Shown: positions 51,834 to 61,045, numbered from the stretch's first letter. The stretch is 64,000 bases of DNA from Verrucomicrobiota bacterium (GCA_013286145.1 JABDGH010000001.1:1-64000), one strand, 5' to 3'. Made by a program: numbers and translations. Notes: generated from the letters alone by a model not told the origin.

Positions 51834-53249
51834 CTACGCCTTATACCCGAAAAAGAAATTGTCCTTGATGCAGGCGGCCACCTCGGGAGGGACCATCTGT
51901 TCCCAAGTGTGATCGCGATCACGAATCTTGGCCAAAATGGCCCGCGAAAAGATGCCGAGATATTCCTTGTGGAAATTTTCAATCGATTCGATGTAACCGT
52001 TTTCCGTCAAATGCTTGAACAAATGGATGAGGTGTTCCGGCAATTCGACATCGTGGATCGTCGTCAATCTGTCCAATGAGGCGTCAAGGAACGGATAGAC
52101 ATAGAGCTTGAGATCGTTCTTAAAGAGCCGCCCGAACGATTCGAGAATGCCCCCCTCGAGCATGTCGTAATACTTCACATCAAAGAGTTCCTTGAGATTT
52201 GGAATGCCCAGGACAATTCCGATCCGGCTCTTGGTGTAACGCTGGAGATACGCGGCCAGCTTGTAATATTCCGCATAATTGGAGATCAACACCATCTTGC
52301 CCACGGCGGTGATCGTGTCGGCGCGGGCGAGAAAATCGCGGTGATCGATGGAACCAGTCGTGAGCAGGTTGCGCATCGTGATCTCCATCAGCTCGACGAT
52401 TTCCTCCTGCTTCACTTCGGCATCGCGCAGGAACTGCTGGCGCGCGCCGTCGAGCATGTCGAGATTGACGTTGGTGACGGGACGAAAACTTCCGCGCTCA
52501 ACCAGGATCGGCTTTTTATGAAAGACCTCCGACGGCTGGAGCACATCGCCGTTCGCGCCGATGAGCGTCGCATTGGAAAGCCCCTTTTCGACGAGTTGCA
52601 GGCTCATCAGCCGGTTATCGACGTTGTTGAAGTAGGGCCCGATGAACTTGATCATGTCCACCTCGATGCGCGCAGTGGAGAGGCCGTCGAGCAGCGAAGC
52701 GATCAACTTTTGTGGTTCGGCGTGAAGATAAAATGCGCCGTACGTGAGGTTCACCCCGATAATCCCAAGCGCTTCCTGCTGCTGGAGGTTCTCCTTATCG
52801 ATCATGTTGACGTGAATGATGATCTCGCTCGAATGAGCCTGCGGTTGCAGTTGGAATTTGATGCCCAGCCAGCCGTGACATTCGTTCGTCCCGAGGTAAT
52901 TGCGGGCGGAGACGGTATCGGCAAACACGAAAAAAGAAGTGGAGGGACCCCGCTTGGCATTGAGCCGCTCGATCAGCAACGCAAATTCGTAATCGAGCAT
53001 GTTCTGCAACCGCGTCTGGCTGACGTAACGTTCACCCTTGCCGTAGATGGCATCGGAGAACGCCATGTCGTAAGCCGAAATCGTCTTGGCCAATGTGCCG
53101 GAAGCTCCGCCCACGACAAAGAACCAGCGCGCCACCTCCTGCCCCGCGCCGATCTCGGCAAAGGTGCCATAAAAGCGTTTATCCAGGTTGATCTGCGAGG
53201 CCTTCTCGTGCGTGGTGATCGTGGAGGTATTGAGATTTTCTAATTCCAT
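51834..53249 (-). CDS. Conserved protein of uncharacterised family
   Basis: The 471-residue protein lacks a signal peptide or membrane helix. It is recognisable as a widespread conserved family by blocks such as FAEIGAGQEVARWFF, AKTISAYDMAFSDAIYG, YVSQTRLQNMLDYEFALL, ECHGWLGIKFQ, EALGIIGVNLTYGAFYLH, VDNRLMSLQLVEKGLSNA, VERGSFRPVTNVNLDML and YYDMLEGGILESFGRLFKNDLKLYVYP. Public annotations of related proteins are inconsistent, calling them TonB-dependent receptors or nicotinate-nucleotide adenylyltransferases; I see neither family's signature. It is divergent from the FkbM gene with 165 bp between. Confidence 0.8.
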   Translation of the reverse strand: MELENLNTSTITTHEKASQINLDKRFYGTFAEIGAGQEVARWFFVVGGASGTLAKTISAYDMAFSDAIYGKGERYVSQTRLQNMLDYEFALLIERLNAKRGPSTSFFVFADTVSARNYLGTNECHGWLGIKFQLQPQAHSSEIIIHVNMIDKENLQQQEALGIIGVNLTYGAFYLHAEPQKLIASLLDGLSTARIEVDMIKFIGPYFNNVDNRLMSLQLVEKGLSNATLIGANGDVLQPSEVFHKKPILVERGSFRPVTNVNLDMLDGARQQFLRDAEVKQEEIVELMEITMRNLLTTGSIDHRDFLARADTITAVGKMVLISNYAEYYKLAAYLQRYTKSRIGIVLGIPNLKELFDVKYYDMLEGGILESFGRLFKNDLKLYVYPFLDASLDRLTTIHDVELPEHLIHLFKHLTENGYIESIENFHKEYLGIFSRAILAKIRDRDHTWEQMVPPEVAACIKDNFFFGYKA

Positions 53250-53414
53250 AAGTATCGTTTACCCGATGGTCAGGCTCCCCGGCAGATAGTCAAGAGTGCC
53301 AAAGAATCAGTCCCGGAAGCCAGCCTGAACACGTTAGAACCTATCTCATCCGTAGAAAACTGCTTTTACAATGTTTGTTAGTCCGCATGATACACCTATT
53401 CCGGCACTCCCACC

Positions 53415-54236
53415 ATGAGCGACCACCAAATCTCACGAATGGATATTCTCCGGAATATGCCCCTGTACCGATGGGTGCGGAAAAAGACGTGGGCCCAGGA
53501 ACTGAGAGATGCCTGGCGACTCGCCCAAATGTTTGGCCCGTGGAAAGCCCTGAAACTTTCCCGCGAGCTTTGGCATAATCCGGGCCATTTTGTCGAGGTC
53601 AGGCTGCCACATCTTGATCATCCGATTATTCTGCGAACCTGCAGCAGCGATTCGCGGGTATTCTATGAGATATTTGGAGAAAAGGTTTACGATTTTGCTC
53701 TGCCGGAAAAAGCATCCTTTATCATCGATGCTGGCGCCAACATAGGCTTGGCCAGCGTCTTTTTTGCCCATCAGTATCCAAACGCAAAAATCATCGCGGT
53801 CGAACCCTCGGACAAAAATCTCTCGGTGCTTCGACAAAACATCGCCCATTACCCGCATGTCAGCTCCATCGAAGCCGGGCTTTGGCATCGGAAGGAACCT
53901 CTCCGCTTTTTGCATCCCAATGCCGATTTCTGGGGATTGCGCGTCGAAGTATGTCAGCCGGAAGAAGCCAATTTTCCCTCGGTCACCCTCCCGGAACTTC
54001 TGGAAAGATCGGGACAAACCCGCATCGACATTCTCAAAATGGACATTGAAGGCTCGGAGCAACAACTACTTTTCGAGGGTGATGCTTCATGGCTGGAACA
54101 GGTCGATCTGCTGATCATCGAACTTCATGGAGACCTGGCCAAGTGGCGTTTTGACGAAGTAAAAAAACTCCTCGCCCAACACGGCCTTCGCCTGATTCAC
54201 GGGAGAGAAAACTGCTTTTTCCGCCGGGAAAAATAA
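53415..54236 (+). CDS. FkbM family methyltransferase
   Basis: The 273-residue protein has an N-terminal helical region (about 1-60) and an FkbM-type SAM methyltransferase fold: FIIDAGANIGLASVFFA (motif I, about 97-113), IIAVEPSDKNL, and the FkbM signature ILKMDIEGSEQQLL (about 211-224), followed by LLIIELHG. Such enzymes O-methylate sugars or other hydroxyl groups. Glycosyltransferases are elsewhere in the window, but this gene is not clustered with them. Confidence 0.92.
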   Translation: MSDHQISRMDILRNMPLYRWVRKKTWAQELRDAWRLAQMFGPWKALKLSRELWHNPGHFVEVRLPHLDHPIILRTCSSDSRVFYEIFGEKVYDFALPEKASFIIDAGANIGLASVFFAHQYPNAKIIAVEPSDKNLSVLRQNIAHYPHVSSIEAGLWHRKEPLRFLHPNADFWGLRVEVCQPEEANFPSVTLPELLERSGQTRIDILKMDIEGSEQQLLFEGDASWLEQVDLLIIELHGDLAKWRFDEVKKLLAQHGLRLIHGRENCFFRREK

Positions 54237-54259
54237 TCCGTTTCGATCCCAACCATTCC

Positions 54260-54811
54260 CTACTGAATAACCAGATCGACCATGCGGGGCGTGGCCCCGT
54301 GCATGTAGGTACGGCAGAAATAAATAATGTCGTCGCTGATTCGCACGCAGGTTTGCCGCCAGCGCCCAGCGGCATCGAGAATCTTGGTGCAATCGCGCAA
54401 ACCTTCGAGCCTGACTCCGGCCACCTGCACCTCCAACGCATCGCCCAATCGCTGCTTGAGCAACGGATAAAACTCAATCTCGTATGGCGCGCGCGCAGCC
54501 AGTTCAATGAGCGAAATGGAAACACGCGGTGGAACGATCATGCTTTTCCTGGCGATGTCCCGGTAACCGATGCCTTCCAGCGAGCACCGCACCATCTCCT
54601 GAAGATGATCGAGAGAAAGCGCCGGGGCGATCCAGTCATTCTCGAGATAAACGACAATGGCCCGCGCCACTTCCGGCGCCAAGTGCCAGTGGAGAAGCCC
54701 CGCCGCTGCCGCCGATTGCTCAATCGACTCGGCCAGCCAGCCTTCGGAAAGAGGTACCAGCCGGTCATTCTTCCAGATCACATGAGGGAGGCGTTGAGGC
54801 AGGGCAATCAT
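54260..54811 (-). CDS. Putative divergent ATP-cone protein coupled to nrdR
   Basis: The N-terminal 95 residues have the ATP-cone pattern: a strand (PHVIWKNDRLVPLSEGWLAESIEQSAAAAG), helices and the LSLDHLQEMVRCSLEGIGYRDIARK end (about 66-91), comparable with the ATP-cones of NrdR and class I ribonucleotide reductases. The C-terminal half (about 95-183) is unlike known domains to my eye: SLIELAARAPYEIEFYPLLKQRL and an IIYFCRTYMHG segment. Its ATG overlaps the nrdR stop by one base (TAATG), so translation is coupled. I infer a dNTP-sensing accessory role to NrdR; nothing in the sequence proves it. Confidence 0.65.
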   Translation of the reverse strand: MIALPQRLPHVIWKNDRLVPLSEGWLAESIEQSAAAAGLLHWHLAPEVARAIVVYLENDWIAPALSLDHLQEMVRCSLEGIGYRDIARKSMIVPPRVSISLIELAARAPYEIEFYPLLKQRLGDALEVQVAGVRLEGLRDCTKILDAAGRWRQTCVRISDDIIYFCRTYMHGATPRMVDLVIQ

Positions 54812-55266
54812 TATGACTCCAGGGTTAAGCTTTGGACTTCATTCACGAATTCCTTGATGTCGCGGAATTTCCGATAGACCGAGGCAAAGCGCACATAGGC
54901 CACTTCATCAAGTCGCCGCAAATGCTGCATGATTTTATCGCCAATCGCCTTGGTTGGAATTTCATCGCCATGCGCCTTGACCAGTTCATCAATCATTTCA
55001 TTAACCGTCCGCTCAATGGCCTCACGGCTGACCGGACGCTTTTCACACGCTTTATCGATACCGGCTACTAATTTGCGGCGGTCAAAAGCTTCGTAGCGTC
55101 CGTCCCGCTTCAGCACACGGAGATCATCTCGTTCAATTTCCTCGTAAGTCGTGAATCGATGCTCGCAGGCGAGGCACTCCCGTCGGCGCCGGATCACGGT
55201 CTCATCTTTAATGGCGCGTGAATCAATCACCTTATCATCACGAGCCTGACATTTTGGGCAACGCAT
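54811..55266 (-). CDS. nrdR: Transcriptional repressor NrdR
   Basis: The 151-residue protein represses ribonucleotide reductase genes according to dATP/ATP load. It has the zinc ribbon with Cys3, Cys6, Cys31 and Cys34 and the ATP-cone (about 48-135) beginning RVLKRDGRYEAFDRRKLVAGI and containing AYVRFASVYRKFRDIKEF. The length is normal. It is followed by a small ATP-cone-like gene with a one-base overlap. No ribonucleotide reductase gene and no NrdR-box pair are visible in the window. Confidence 0.97.
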   Translation of the reverse strand: MRCPKCQARDDKVIDSRAIKDETVIRRRRECLACEHRFTTYEEIERDDLRVLKRDGRYEAFDRRKLVAGIDKACEKRPVSREAIERTVNEMIDELVKAHGDEIPTKAIGDKIMQHLRRLDEVAYVRFASVYRKFRDIKEFVNEVQSLTLES

Positions 55267-55347
55267 CTACCTATTGTGGTGTATCCCGTATGAATATCAC
55301 AACCGCTGGGGGCGTCAAGCTTATGCGAGCGACTTAAAACTAAACTT

Positions 55348-56508
55348 TCATCTACCCGCCACCCCCAGAATCTTCTGCGCCTCGGCGTCGATTTCCCAAG
55401 CCTGTTCCAGCGTTGGACTCAGAACGCAATAATGCCCCATCTTGCGACCGGGCCGCGCTTCGCTTTTGCCATAAAGGTGTAACCGCAATCCCGGCAAGGC
55501 GAGAAGCCGGGGCCAGTCGGGGGTGCCATTGGCCCAGACATCGCCGAGCAAGTTGCGCATCAGCACTGGTGAAAGAAGTCGCGGATCTCCCAGGGGCAGA
55601 CCACAAACGGCACGCAGTTGCTGCTCGAACTGGCTCGTGACACAAGCGTCAAAGCTGTAGTGCCCCGAGTTGTGAGGACGCGGGGCCAGTTCGTTCACCA
55701 ACAAGTCCCCTGTCCGCGTCAGAAAAAATTCGACCGCGAGCAATCCGATAACATCCAATCGTGCGGCGATTTCCGACGCGATGGATTGCGCCCGTGCCGC
55801 GATACTTGCCGCCAAGGGAGCCGGGGCAACCGACGTGGCAAGAATGTGATTTTCATGCTCGTTGACCGTGGGCGGGAATGCCTGCACCTGATATTCCCCA
55901 GCCCCGGCATGTCCCCGCGCCACCACCACGGAAAGTTCCGCCGCAAAAGTGATCCAACTTTCCACCACGCCGATTCTATCGCCATGACGTTGCCAGACGG
56001 CAGCAAGGTCGGCATCGACAAGAATCTTTTGCTGGCCCTTGCCGTCGTAACCAAAATCGGCTGTTTTCAGGACACAGGGAACGCCGAGCGCCGCCACCGC
56101 TCCACGCAATTCCTCCTCATTCCGAATGACAAGGAAAGGTGCGACGGGAAAACTGTTACGCTGGAGAAATTCCTTTTCGCGTTGCCGATTCTGCGTGATG
56201 TAGAGAACGTCCCGCCCCGGCCTTAAAATAACTTTCGACGCAAGCGCATCGAGAGCCGTCACCGGGATGTTTTCAAATTCGTAGGTCACGACATCCACGC
56301 CGGCGGCGAATTCGAGCAGGGTCGGAATATTGTCGAAGGAACTGTTGTACTCGCGATCTGAAATTTGCCCCGTGGGACTGTCGCGGGTCGGATCGACCGT
56401 GTGCACTCGATATCCCATCTTCCGAGCCGCAAGCGCGAACATGCGCCCAAGCTGGCCGCCGCCGAGGCAACCAATGGTCGAGCCGGGAAGAATCGGATCG
56501 GTATTCAT
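55348..56508 (-). CDS. purK: N5-carboxyaminoimidazole ribonucleotide synthetase
   Basis: The ATG at 56508 overlaps the purE stop by 4 bp (ATGA) and begins with [33 protein letters not shown], a standard PurK N-terminus; the longer frame to 56604 would sit inside purE. The 386-residue ATP-grasp enzyme carries [14 protein letters not shown] (about 147-160), [10 protein letters not shown] (as [11 protein letters not shown]), and [15 protein letters not shown] near residues 272-286. It converts aminoimidazole ribotide to N5-CAIR, the substrate of PurE. Confidence 0.96.
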   Translation of the reverse strand: MNTDPILPGSTIGCLGGGQLGRMFALAARKMGYRVHTVDPTRDSPTGQISDREYNSSFDNIPTLLEFAAGVDVVTYEFENIPVTALDALASKVILRPGRDVLYITQNRQREKEFLQRNSFPVAPFLVIRNEEELRGAVAALGVPCVLKTADFGYDGKGQQKILVDADLAAVWQRHGDRIGVVESWITFAAELSVVVARGHAGAGEYQVQAFPPTVNEHENHILATSVAPAPLAASIAARAQSIASEIAARLDVIGLLAVEFFLTRTGDLLVNELAPRPHNSGHYSFDACVTSQFEQQLRAVCGLPLGDPRLLSPVLMRNLLGDVWANGTPDWPRLLALPGLRLHLYGKSEARPGRKMGHYCVLSPTLEQAWEIDAEAQKILGVAGR

Positions 56509-57047
56509 TTTTTCCTGGGTAGCCGTCGTGCGCCGCGTGAGGGAACATTCCCCAACTTTTGCGCCAGCACCTTGCGCGTTTGTTCCGCCCGGTACCCTTC
56601 CCAAGCTTTCCGCAATTTTTCATCCTGCAAGGCGAGAATCGAGATCGCGAGAAGCGCGGCGTTCTTCGCGCCCGGCTCCCCGATGGCCAAAGTCCCCACC
56701 GGCACACCGGCGGGCATCTGCGCGATGGAGAGAAGTGAGTCGAGTCCCTGAAGTGCGCGACTCTCCACCGGCACACCTAGTACTGGCAATGTCGTCAACG
56801 CCGCAACCATTCCCGGTAAATGGGCTGCCCCACCCGCGCCCGCAATGATGACCTGCAATCCGCGAACCTTGGCGCTTTCGGCGTAGTCAACCAGGCGAAG
56901 CGGAGTCCGATGCGCTGAAACAATGTACTTCTCATAAGCCACGTCGAACTCCTCCAGAATGGCTGCCGTTGCGGAGAGTGTTTTCCAATCCAAGGCGCTG
57001 CCCATGATGATTCCAACCTGTGGTCCGAATTTTGCCGTGGCTTTCAT
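56505..57047 (-). CDS. purE: N5-CAIR mutase (class I PurE)
   Basis: The 180-residue enzyme rearranges N5-CAIR to CAIR. Class I PurE features are [11 protein letters not shown] (about 11-21), VSAHRTP (about 43-49), [28 protein letters not shown], and [23 protein letters not shown]. In most PurE proteins the N-terminal loop reads GSxSDW; here the second Ser is Leu. The C-terminus adds a basic tail. It is followed by purK with a 4-bp overlap; the 653 bp upstream are repeats. Confidence 0.95.
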   Translation of the reverse strand: MKATAKFGPQVGIIMGSALDWKTLSATAAILEEFDVAYEKYIVSAHRTPLRLVDYAESAKVRGLQVIIAGAGGAAHLPGMVAALTTLPVLGVPVESRALQGLDSLLSIAQMPAGVPVGTLAIGEPGAKNAALLAISILALQDEKLRKAWEGYRAEQTRKVLAQKLGNVPSRGARRLPRKK

Positions 57048-57700
57048 CCCCGTATCTCAAAACGACTCTGTTCCGTTGGCGAGACCTTTTACAGGAAAAA
57101 ATCGCCATCTCGAGCAACCTCCAAGGCAACAAGCCCGTCATCTCGAGCGGAGGCGAACTAAATTGCACATCTAACCGCAAGACTCACCCGAGCCGCAGTC
57201 GAGAGATATGGCCCGCCTGCGGAACCGATGATAAATCCAACCATTCCGGGTTGCCCTCGCGAATCAGTGCCACCTTCTTCGCCCGGAAAGATGCCTCGTC
57301 ATCTCGATCTACATCCAAAGCAACAAGCCCGTCATCTCGAGCGAAGGCGAACCAAATCGCATATCTAACCGCAAGATTCACCCGAGCCGCAGTCGAGAGA
57401 TATGACCCGCCTGCGGAACCGATGATAAATCCAACCATTCCGGGTTGCCCTCGCGAATCAGTGCCACCTTCTTCGCCCGAGACCAATTTCACACCGAGCC
57501 ATGATGACGGCTATATCTCTCGACTGCGGTTCGGGCAAGCCTTGGGGTAAAACCTGCTTGCTGACTCACCTCCGCTCGAGATGACATATCTTTATTTTTT
57601 TCAAAAAATATTTCCTTCCACCACAACACCTTAAGAAAATGCAGGTCGAATAGGCTTTCTAGAGCTAACGGTCTTTCCTCATTTCATGCAAATTACGTAA
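57048..57700. other. 653-bp intergenic region with tandem repeat array
   Basis: No gene is supported between purE and the permease. The region is filled by two tandem copies of a 180-bp unit (57105-57479) and an inverted end part (57510-57591). About 100 bp of AT-rich sequence then precede the permease gene and probably carry its promoter. Confidence 0.75.
57105..57591. repeat. Tandem duplication of a family A-related palindromic unit
   Basis: Copies at 57105-57285 and 57299-57479 repeat with a period of 194 bp and few differences, spaced by 13 bp. Each copy carries CCGTCATCTCGAGCG, CCGAGCCGCAGTCGAGAGAT and CTTCTTCGCCCG. The end, 57512-57536 (ATATCTCTCGACTGCGGTTC), and CTCCGCTCGAGATGAC (57572-57587) are inverted copies of the first two motifs. 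The unit thus belongs to a larger palindromic element. Confidence 0.85.
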
Positions 57701-60250
57701 ATGCTTCGCCTGTTCTTTACCCACAGCCTGCGCTATTTCGCACGACACCCCGCGCTCACCGCGCTGAATGTCATCGGCATTGCGCTGGGGGTAACCGTCT
57801 TCCTCAGCATCCAGATCGTCAATCATAGCGCGCTCGAATCGTTCCGCGCATCGGTCGATATCGTCGCAGGCAAAGCCGACCTCGAAGTGATCGGCGACGG
57901 CCTTCGCTTCGATGAAGAGGCTTACCCCATCGTAGCCGATCATCCTGACATTGCCGCCGCCACGCCGACCGTCGAGGAGGTCGCCAGCCTCACCGACCAT
58001 CCCGGTGAATATCTCCAGATTCTCGGCGTCGATATTTTTTCCAACCAGCCGCTCCGCACCTTCGAGCTTCACGACGCGCAAAATCAAAAACCGGATGTCC
58101 TCGCATTCCTGCGCGATCCGAAGGTCATCGCCCTCACCCGCAAACTAAGCCAGCGTCTCAACCTCAAGATTGGCGATCCGCTCCGCGTCGAAACCCAAAC
58201 CGGCACCGAGACGTTCCATGTTGGATTCATCATCGATTTTGGCGAAGACGCGCCCGGAGCCGATGAGCATCTCTCGGTCATGGACATCGCCAATGTGCAG
58301 GAAAATTTCCGTCACGTCGGCAAGCTGAGCCGCATCTCGGCGTTGCTGCGACCGGGCGCTGACTTCAACGCAGTCTGCTCCGACCTGCGCGCGAAGCTAC
58401 CTGCGAGCGTGATCGTCCAGGCGCCTGACCGGCGCAATCGCCAGATCGAACGAATGATCGGCGCGTTTCAACTCAACCTGACCGCGCTTTCGCTTATCTC
58501 CCTGCTGGTTGGAATGTTTCTCATCTATAATACCGTGGCCACCGCCGTCGTGCGCCGCCGCCACGAAATCGGCGTTCTTCGCGCGCTTGGACTGAGTGGC
58601 CTTCAGATCCAGTTACTTTTCATGGCCGAGGCGCTGGTGCTGGGCGTGGCGGGTTCCCTGCTCGGCCTCGTTCTCGGTGTGATCCTGGCGGGACAACTCG
58701 TCGGCGCGGTTTCGCAAACCATCACTTCGCTCTATATTCTCGCCAGCATCCAGAGCCTTTTCATATCGCCGTGGGAGATGCTCATCGCCATGGCTCTTTG
58801 TCTCGGCGCAGTTCTTATCGCGGCCTGGTTCCCTGCTCGCGAAGCAGCCCTCATTTCGCCCATCGAGGCGCTCAGTGTTGGACATATCGAGGAAAAAAGC
58901 GCACGAAGCACGGGACGCTGGCTGGCCATCGGCATCGGGATGTTGATCGTCTCCGCGTTGCTGGCGCACGTAAGCCTGAACTGGGGGCCAGCATGGCTCA
59001 GTTTTGGATCGGCCTTGTTTGCGCTGCTCGGTTTCGCCTTTTTTGTACCGACGGTCAGCCGTCTTTTTTCAAGCTGCGTGAAACCGCGATCCATCATGGC
59101 GCGACTGGCATTCGGTCATTTCGCCCAATCGCTTCATCGCAACACAATAGCGATTGCCTCGCTTGTCGTCGCGCTGGCCATGGTGGTCGGCATCTCGACC
59201 ATGATCTTCAGTTTCCGCACGACGGTAGAAGCGTGGCTAAACCGATCTGTCCAATCCGATCTCGTGGTGGCCCCTGCGGCGAATCTACTGATCGGCAATC
59301 GCGAATTAATCCGGCCCGAAGTCGAACAAATCGTGGCTCATTTGCCTCATACGACCTATGACTCGTTTCGCGAATTGCGCGTCCAATGCCAGGGCGAATC
59401 GGTCAAGCTCGCCACCGTGCGACTGGCTGTGACTCGCGACATCGAACGCCTCGACTTCGAGCAGGGCGATTCCCGGCAAGCCTTCGACCAAGCCATCGAT
59501 CACGGGGCCGTTCTGGTTAGCCAACCTTTTTACCGGCGATTTCACCTGGGACTGGGCAATACGATCAATCTCGCCACACCGACGGGACGCCATGATTTCA
59601 AAATCGCGGGCGTTTACATCGATTACACGACCGAAGGCGGCGTTATTCTTGTTGACTGGCAGACCTATCGAAAATTCTGGCAGGACGACGGGATCAACGG
59701 AATCGGCATCTACATTGATAAGAACTCGGGTTTAACTGCCACGCAAGTGCAGGCGACATTGCGCCCTCAATTAGCGCCTTACGGCGATTATCTGGTCAAA
59801 TCGAACCAGGAATTGCGCGACCAGATTTTCCGCATCTTCGACCAGACCTTTTCCGTGACCTACATCCTGCAAACCATCGGCATCATCGTCTCGGCGCTCG
59901 GGATTTTTCTCAGCCTGACCATTTTGGTCACGGAACGGCGGCGCGAAATCAGCATCCTGCGGGCGGTGGGTGCTTCGCGGCAGCAGATCAAATTACTCGT
60001 ACTCTGGGAGGCTGGAATCATAGGGCTGCTCGGCTCCTTTCTCGGAATCGCCGCCGGGTTGGTGCTGGCCTATATCCTGAGCTTTGTGATCAACGTCTCC
60101 TTCTTCGGCTGGACCATATCCTGGGCGACACCGTGGAGTTTTCTACTCGGTTTGCCAGTTGCAGTCATTATCGCCGCACTGGTGGCCGGTTATTGGCCCG
60201 CGCGACAAGCCGCACACCTCGATATCGCCGACGGCGTAAAGATGGAATGA
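57701..60250 (+). CDS. FtsX-like ABC transporter permease (MacB/LolE type)
   Basis: The 849-residue protein has a MacB-type N-terminal helix (HPALTALNVIGIALGVTVFLS), a periplasmic domain (about 45-240), a first FtsX core (about 262-390: IYNTVATAVVRRRHEIGVLRALG), a second N-terminal helix set with another periplasmic domain (about 470-700), and a second FtsX core (about 715-849: LTILVTERRREISILRAVGASRQQIKLL). The duplication is typical of single-chain permeases. No ATPase gene lies beside it, so the partner must be elsewhere. Substrate unknown; lipoprotein or lipid transport is usual in the family. Confidence 0.9.
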   Translation: MLRLFFTHSLRYFARHPALTALNVIGIALGVTVFLSIQIVNHSALESFRASVDIVAGKADLEVIGDGLRFDEEAYPIVADHPDIAAATPTVEEVASLTDHPGEYLQILGVDIFSNQPLRTFELHDAQNQKPDVLAFLRDPKVIALTRKLSQRLNLKIGDPLRVETQTGTETFHVGFIIDFGEDAPGADEHLSVMDIANVQENFRHVGKLSRISALLRPGADFNAVCSDLRAKLPASVIVQAPDRRNRQIERMIGAFQLNLTALSLISLLVGMFLIYNTVATAVVRRRHEIGVLRALGLSGLQIQLLFMAEALVLGVAGSLLGLVLGVILAGQLVGAVSQTITSLYILASIQSLFISPWEMLIAMALCLGAVLIAAWFPAREAALISPIEALSVGHIEEKSARSTGRWLAIGIGMLIVSALLAHVSLNWGPAWLSFGSALFALLGFAFFVPTVSRLFSSCVKPRSIMARLAFGHFAQSLHRNTIAIASLVVALAMVVGISTMIFSFRTTVEAWLNRSVQSDLVVAPAANLLIGNRELIRPEVEQIVAHLPHTTYDSFRELRVQCQGESVKLATVRLAVTRDIERLDFEQGDSRQAFDQAIDHGAVLVSQPFYRRFHLGLGNTINLATPTGRHDFKIAGVYIDYTTEGGVILVDWQTYRKFWQDDGINGIGIYIDKNSGLTATQVQATLRPQLAPYGDYLVKSNQELRDQIFRIFDQTFSVTYILQTIGIIVSALGIFLSLTILVTERRREISILRAVGASRQQIKLLVLWEAGIIGLLGSFLGIAAGLVLAYILSFVINVSFFGWTISWATPWSFLLGLPVAVIIAALVAGYWPARQAAHLDIADGVKME

Positions 60251-60283
60251 TTTTAAACGCAGAACCGTCGCGGCTGGGACTAC

Positions 60284-61045
60284 CTAGGACTTACTCTGAG
60301 GGGCTGTCTCGGGTGTCGAATCAGAATCCGCCGGAAGAATTTTCTGAAGAACGGGTTCCATCTGTTCAGCCCACATCTCATATCCCTCGGCGGTGAAGTG
60401 AAGATGATCAGGTTTAAGCCCTTTCCAGTTATCCCCTTGTTGCGGCATTTGAGAATAGAGATCGATATAAAAGATGGTTTTATCATCGGCATAGCCCTTT
60501 AAAATTTTGTTGGCTTTCAACACCGTCTGGGTTGCCCGCAGGCTGGGCGTGATACTCACGATCAAAAATTTGATGCCGGGGAAAACGGAATTGGTTTTCT
60601 TCATCACCGCCTTCACTCCCGCAGCAATATCCCGGGGAGTATCGCTAAAATTATTGAGCCCGATAAAAAGCACCGCCGCTTTCGGGGCTATCGACTTCAG
60701 ATTCGAGTGCTCCAGCCGCCATAAAACATCCTCTGTCTTATCGCCCGCGACACCAAAATTGAACGCATTGCGGGGCGCATAATATTTATCCCAAACTGCG
60801 TGGCCTTCCTTGGCCCAAAAAGCAACATTGGATGCGCCAATAAAAATCAAATCGCAAGGTTGGCCTTTTTTTTCGGCGAGACGAACCAGTACCTCTCCAT
60901 TTCCGGAAGGATTATTGAGGAAATTTGCATCGCTGGGGCGCACCGTGGCAGGATGCAGCCATTGCAATTCAACGACTACCACATCAAGCATCAAGGTACC
61001 CATGAGCAAGGTGCAGCCCAAAATGCGAATCCGTTTACTTACCAT
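60284..61045 (-). CDS. SGNH/GDSL-type esterase, exported
   Basis: The 253-residue protein has an N-terminal signal anchor (about 5-28) and an SGNH hydrolase domain: block I FIGASNVAFW (about 71-80), block II NFGVAGDKTEDVLWRL, block III IGLNNF and block V DHLHFTAEGYEMW (about 214-226). These resemble platelet-activating-factor acetylhydrolase-like SGNH proteins. Block I has Gly-Ala-Ser instead of Gly-Asp-Ser; the catalytic Ser, Asp and His are all present. A Pro/Ser-rich tail ends the protein. It converges with the permease gene with a 33-bp gap. Confidence 0.88.
   Translation of the reverse strand: MVSKRIRILGCTLLMGTLMLDVVVVELQWLHPATVRPSDANFLNNPSGNGEVLVRLAEKKGQPCDLIFIGASNVAFWAKEGHAVWDKYYAPRNAFNFGVAGDKTEDVLWRLEHSNLKSIAPKAAVLFIGLNNFSDTPRDIAAGVKAVMKKTNSVFPGIKFLIVSITPSLRATQTVLKANKILKGYADDKTIFYIDLYSQMPQQGDNWKGLKPDHLHFTAEGYEMWAEQMEPVLQKILPADSDSTPETAPQSKS

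Noticed and set aside
52341-53243. 300-codon antisense frame over the conserved gene at 51834-53249
   Set aside because: It mirrors the codon bias of the conserved protein and has no signature; the minus-strand gene has clear family blocks.
57105-57591. Possible CRISPR array
   Set aside because: The repeat unit is 180 bp long with a 194-bp period and only two copies; there are no short, regularly spaced direct repeats or cas genes.
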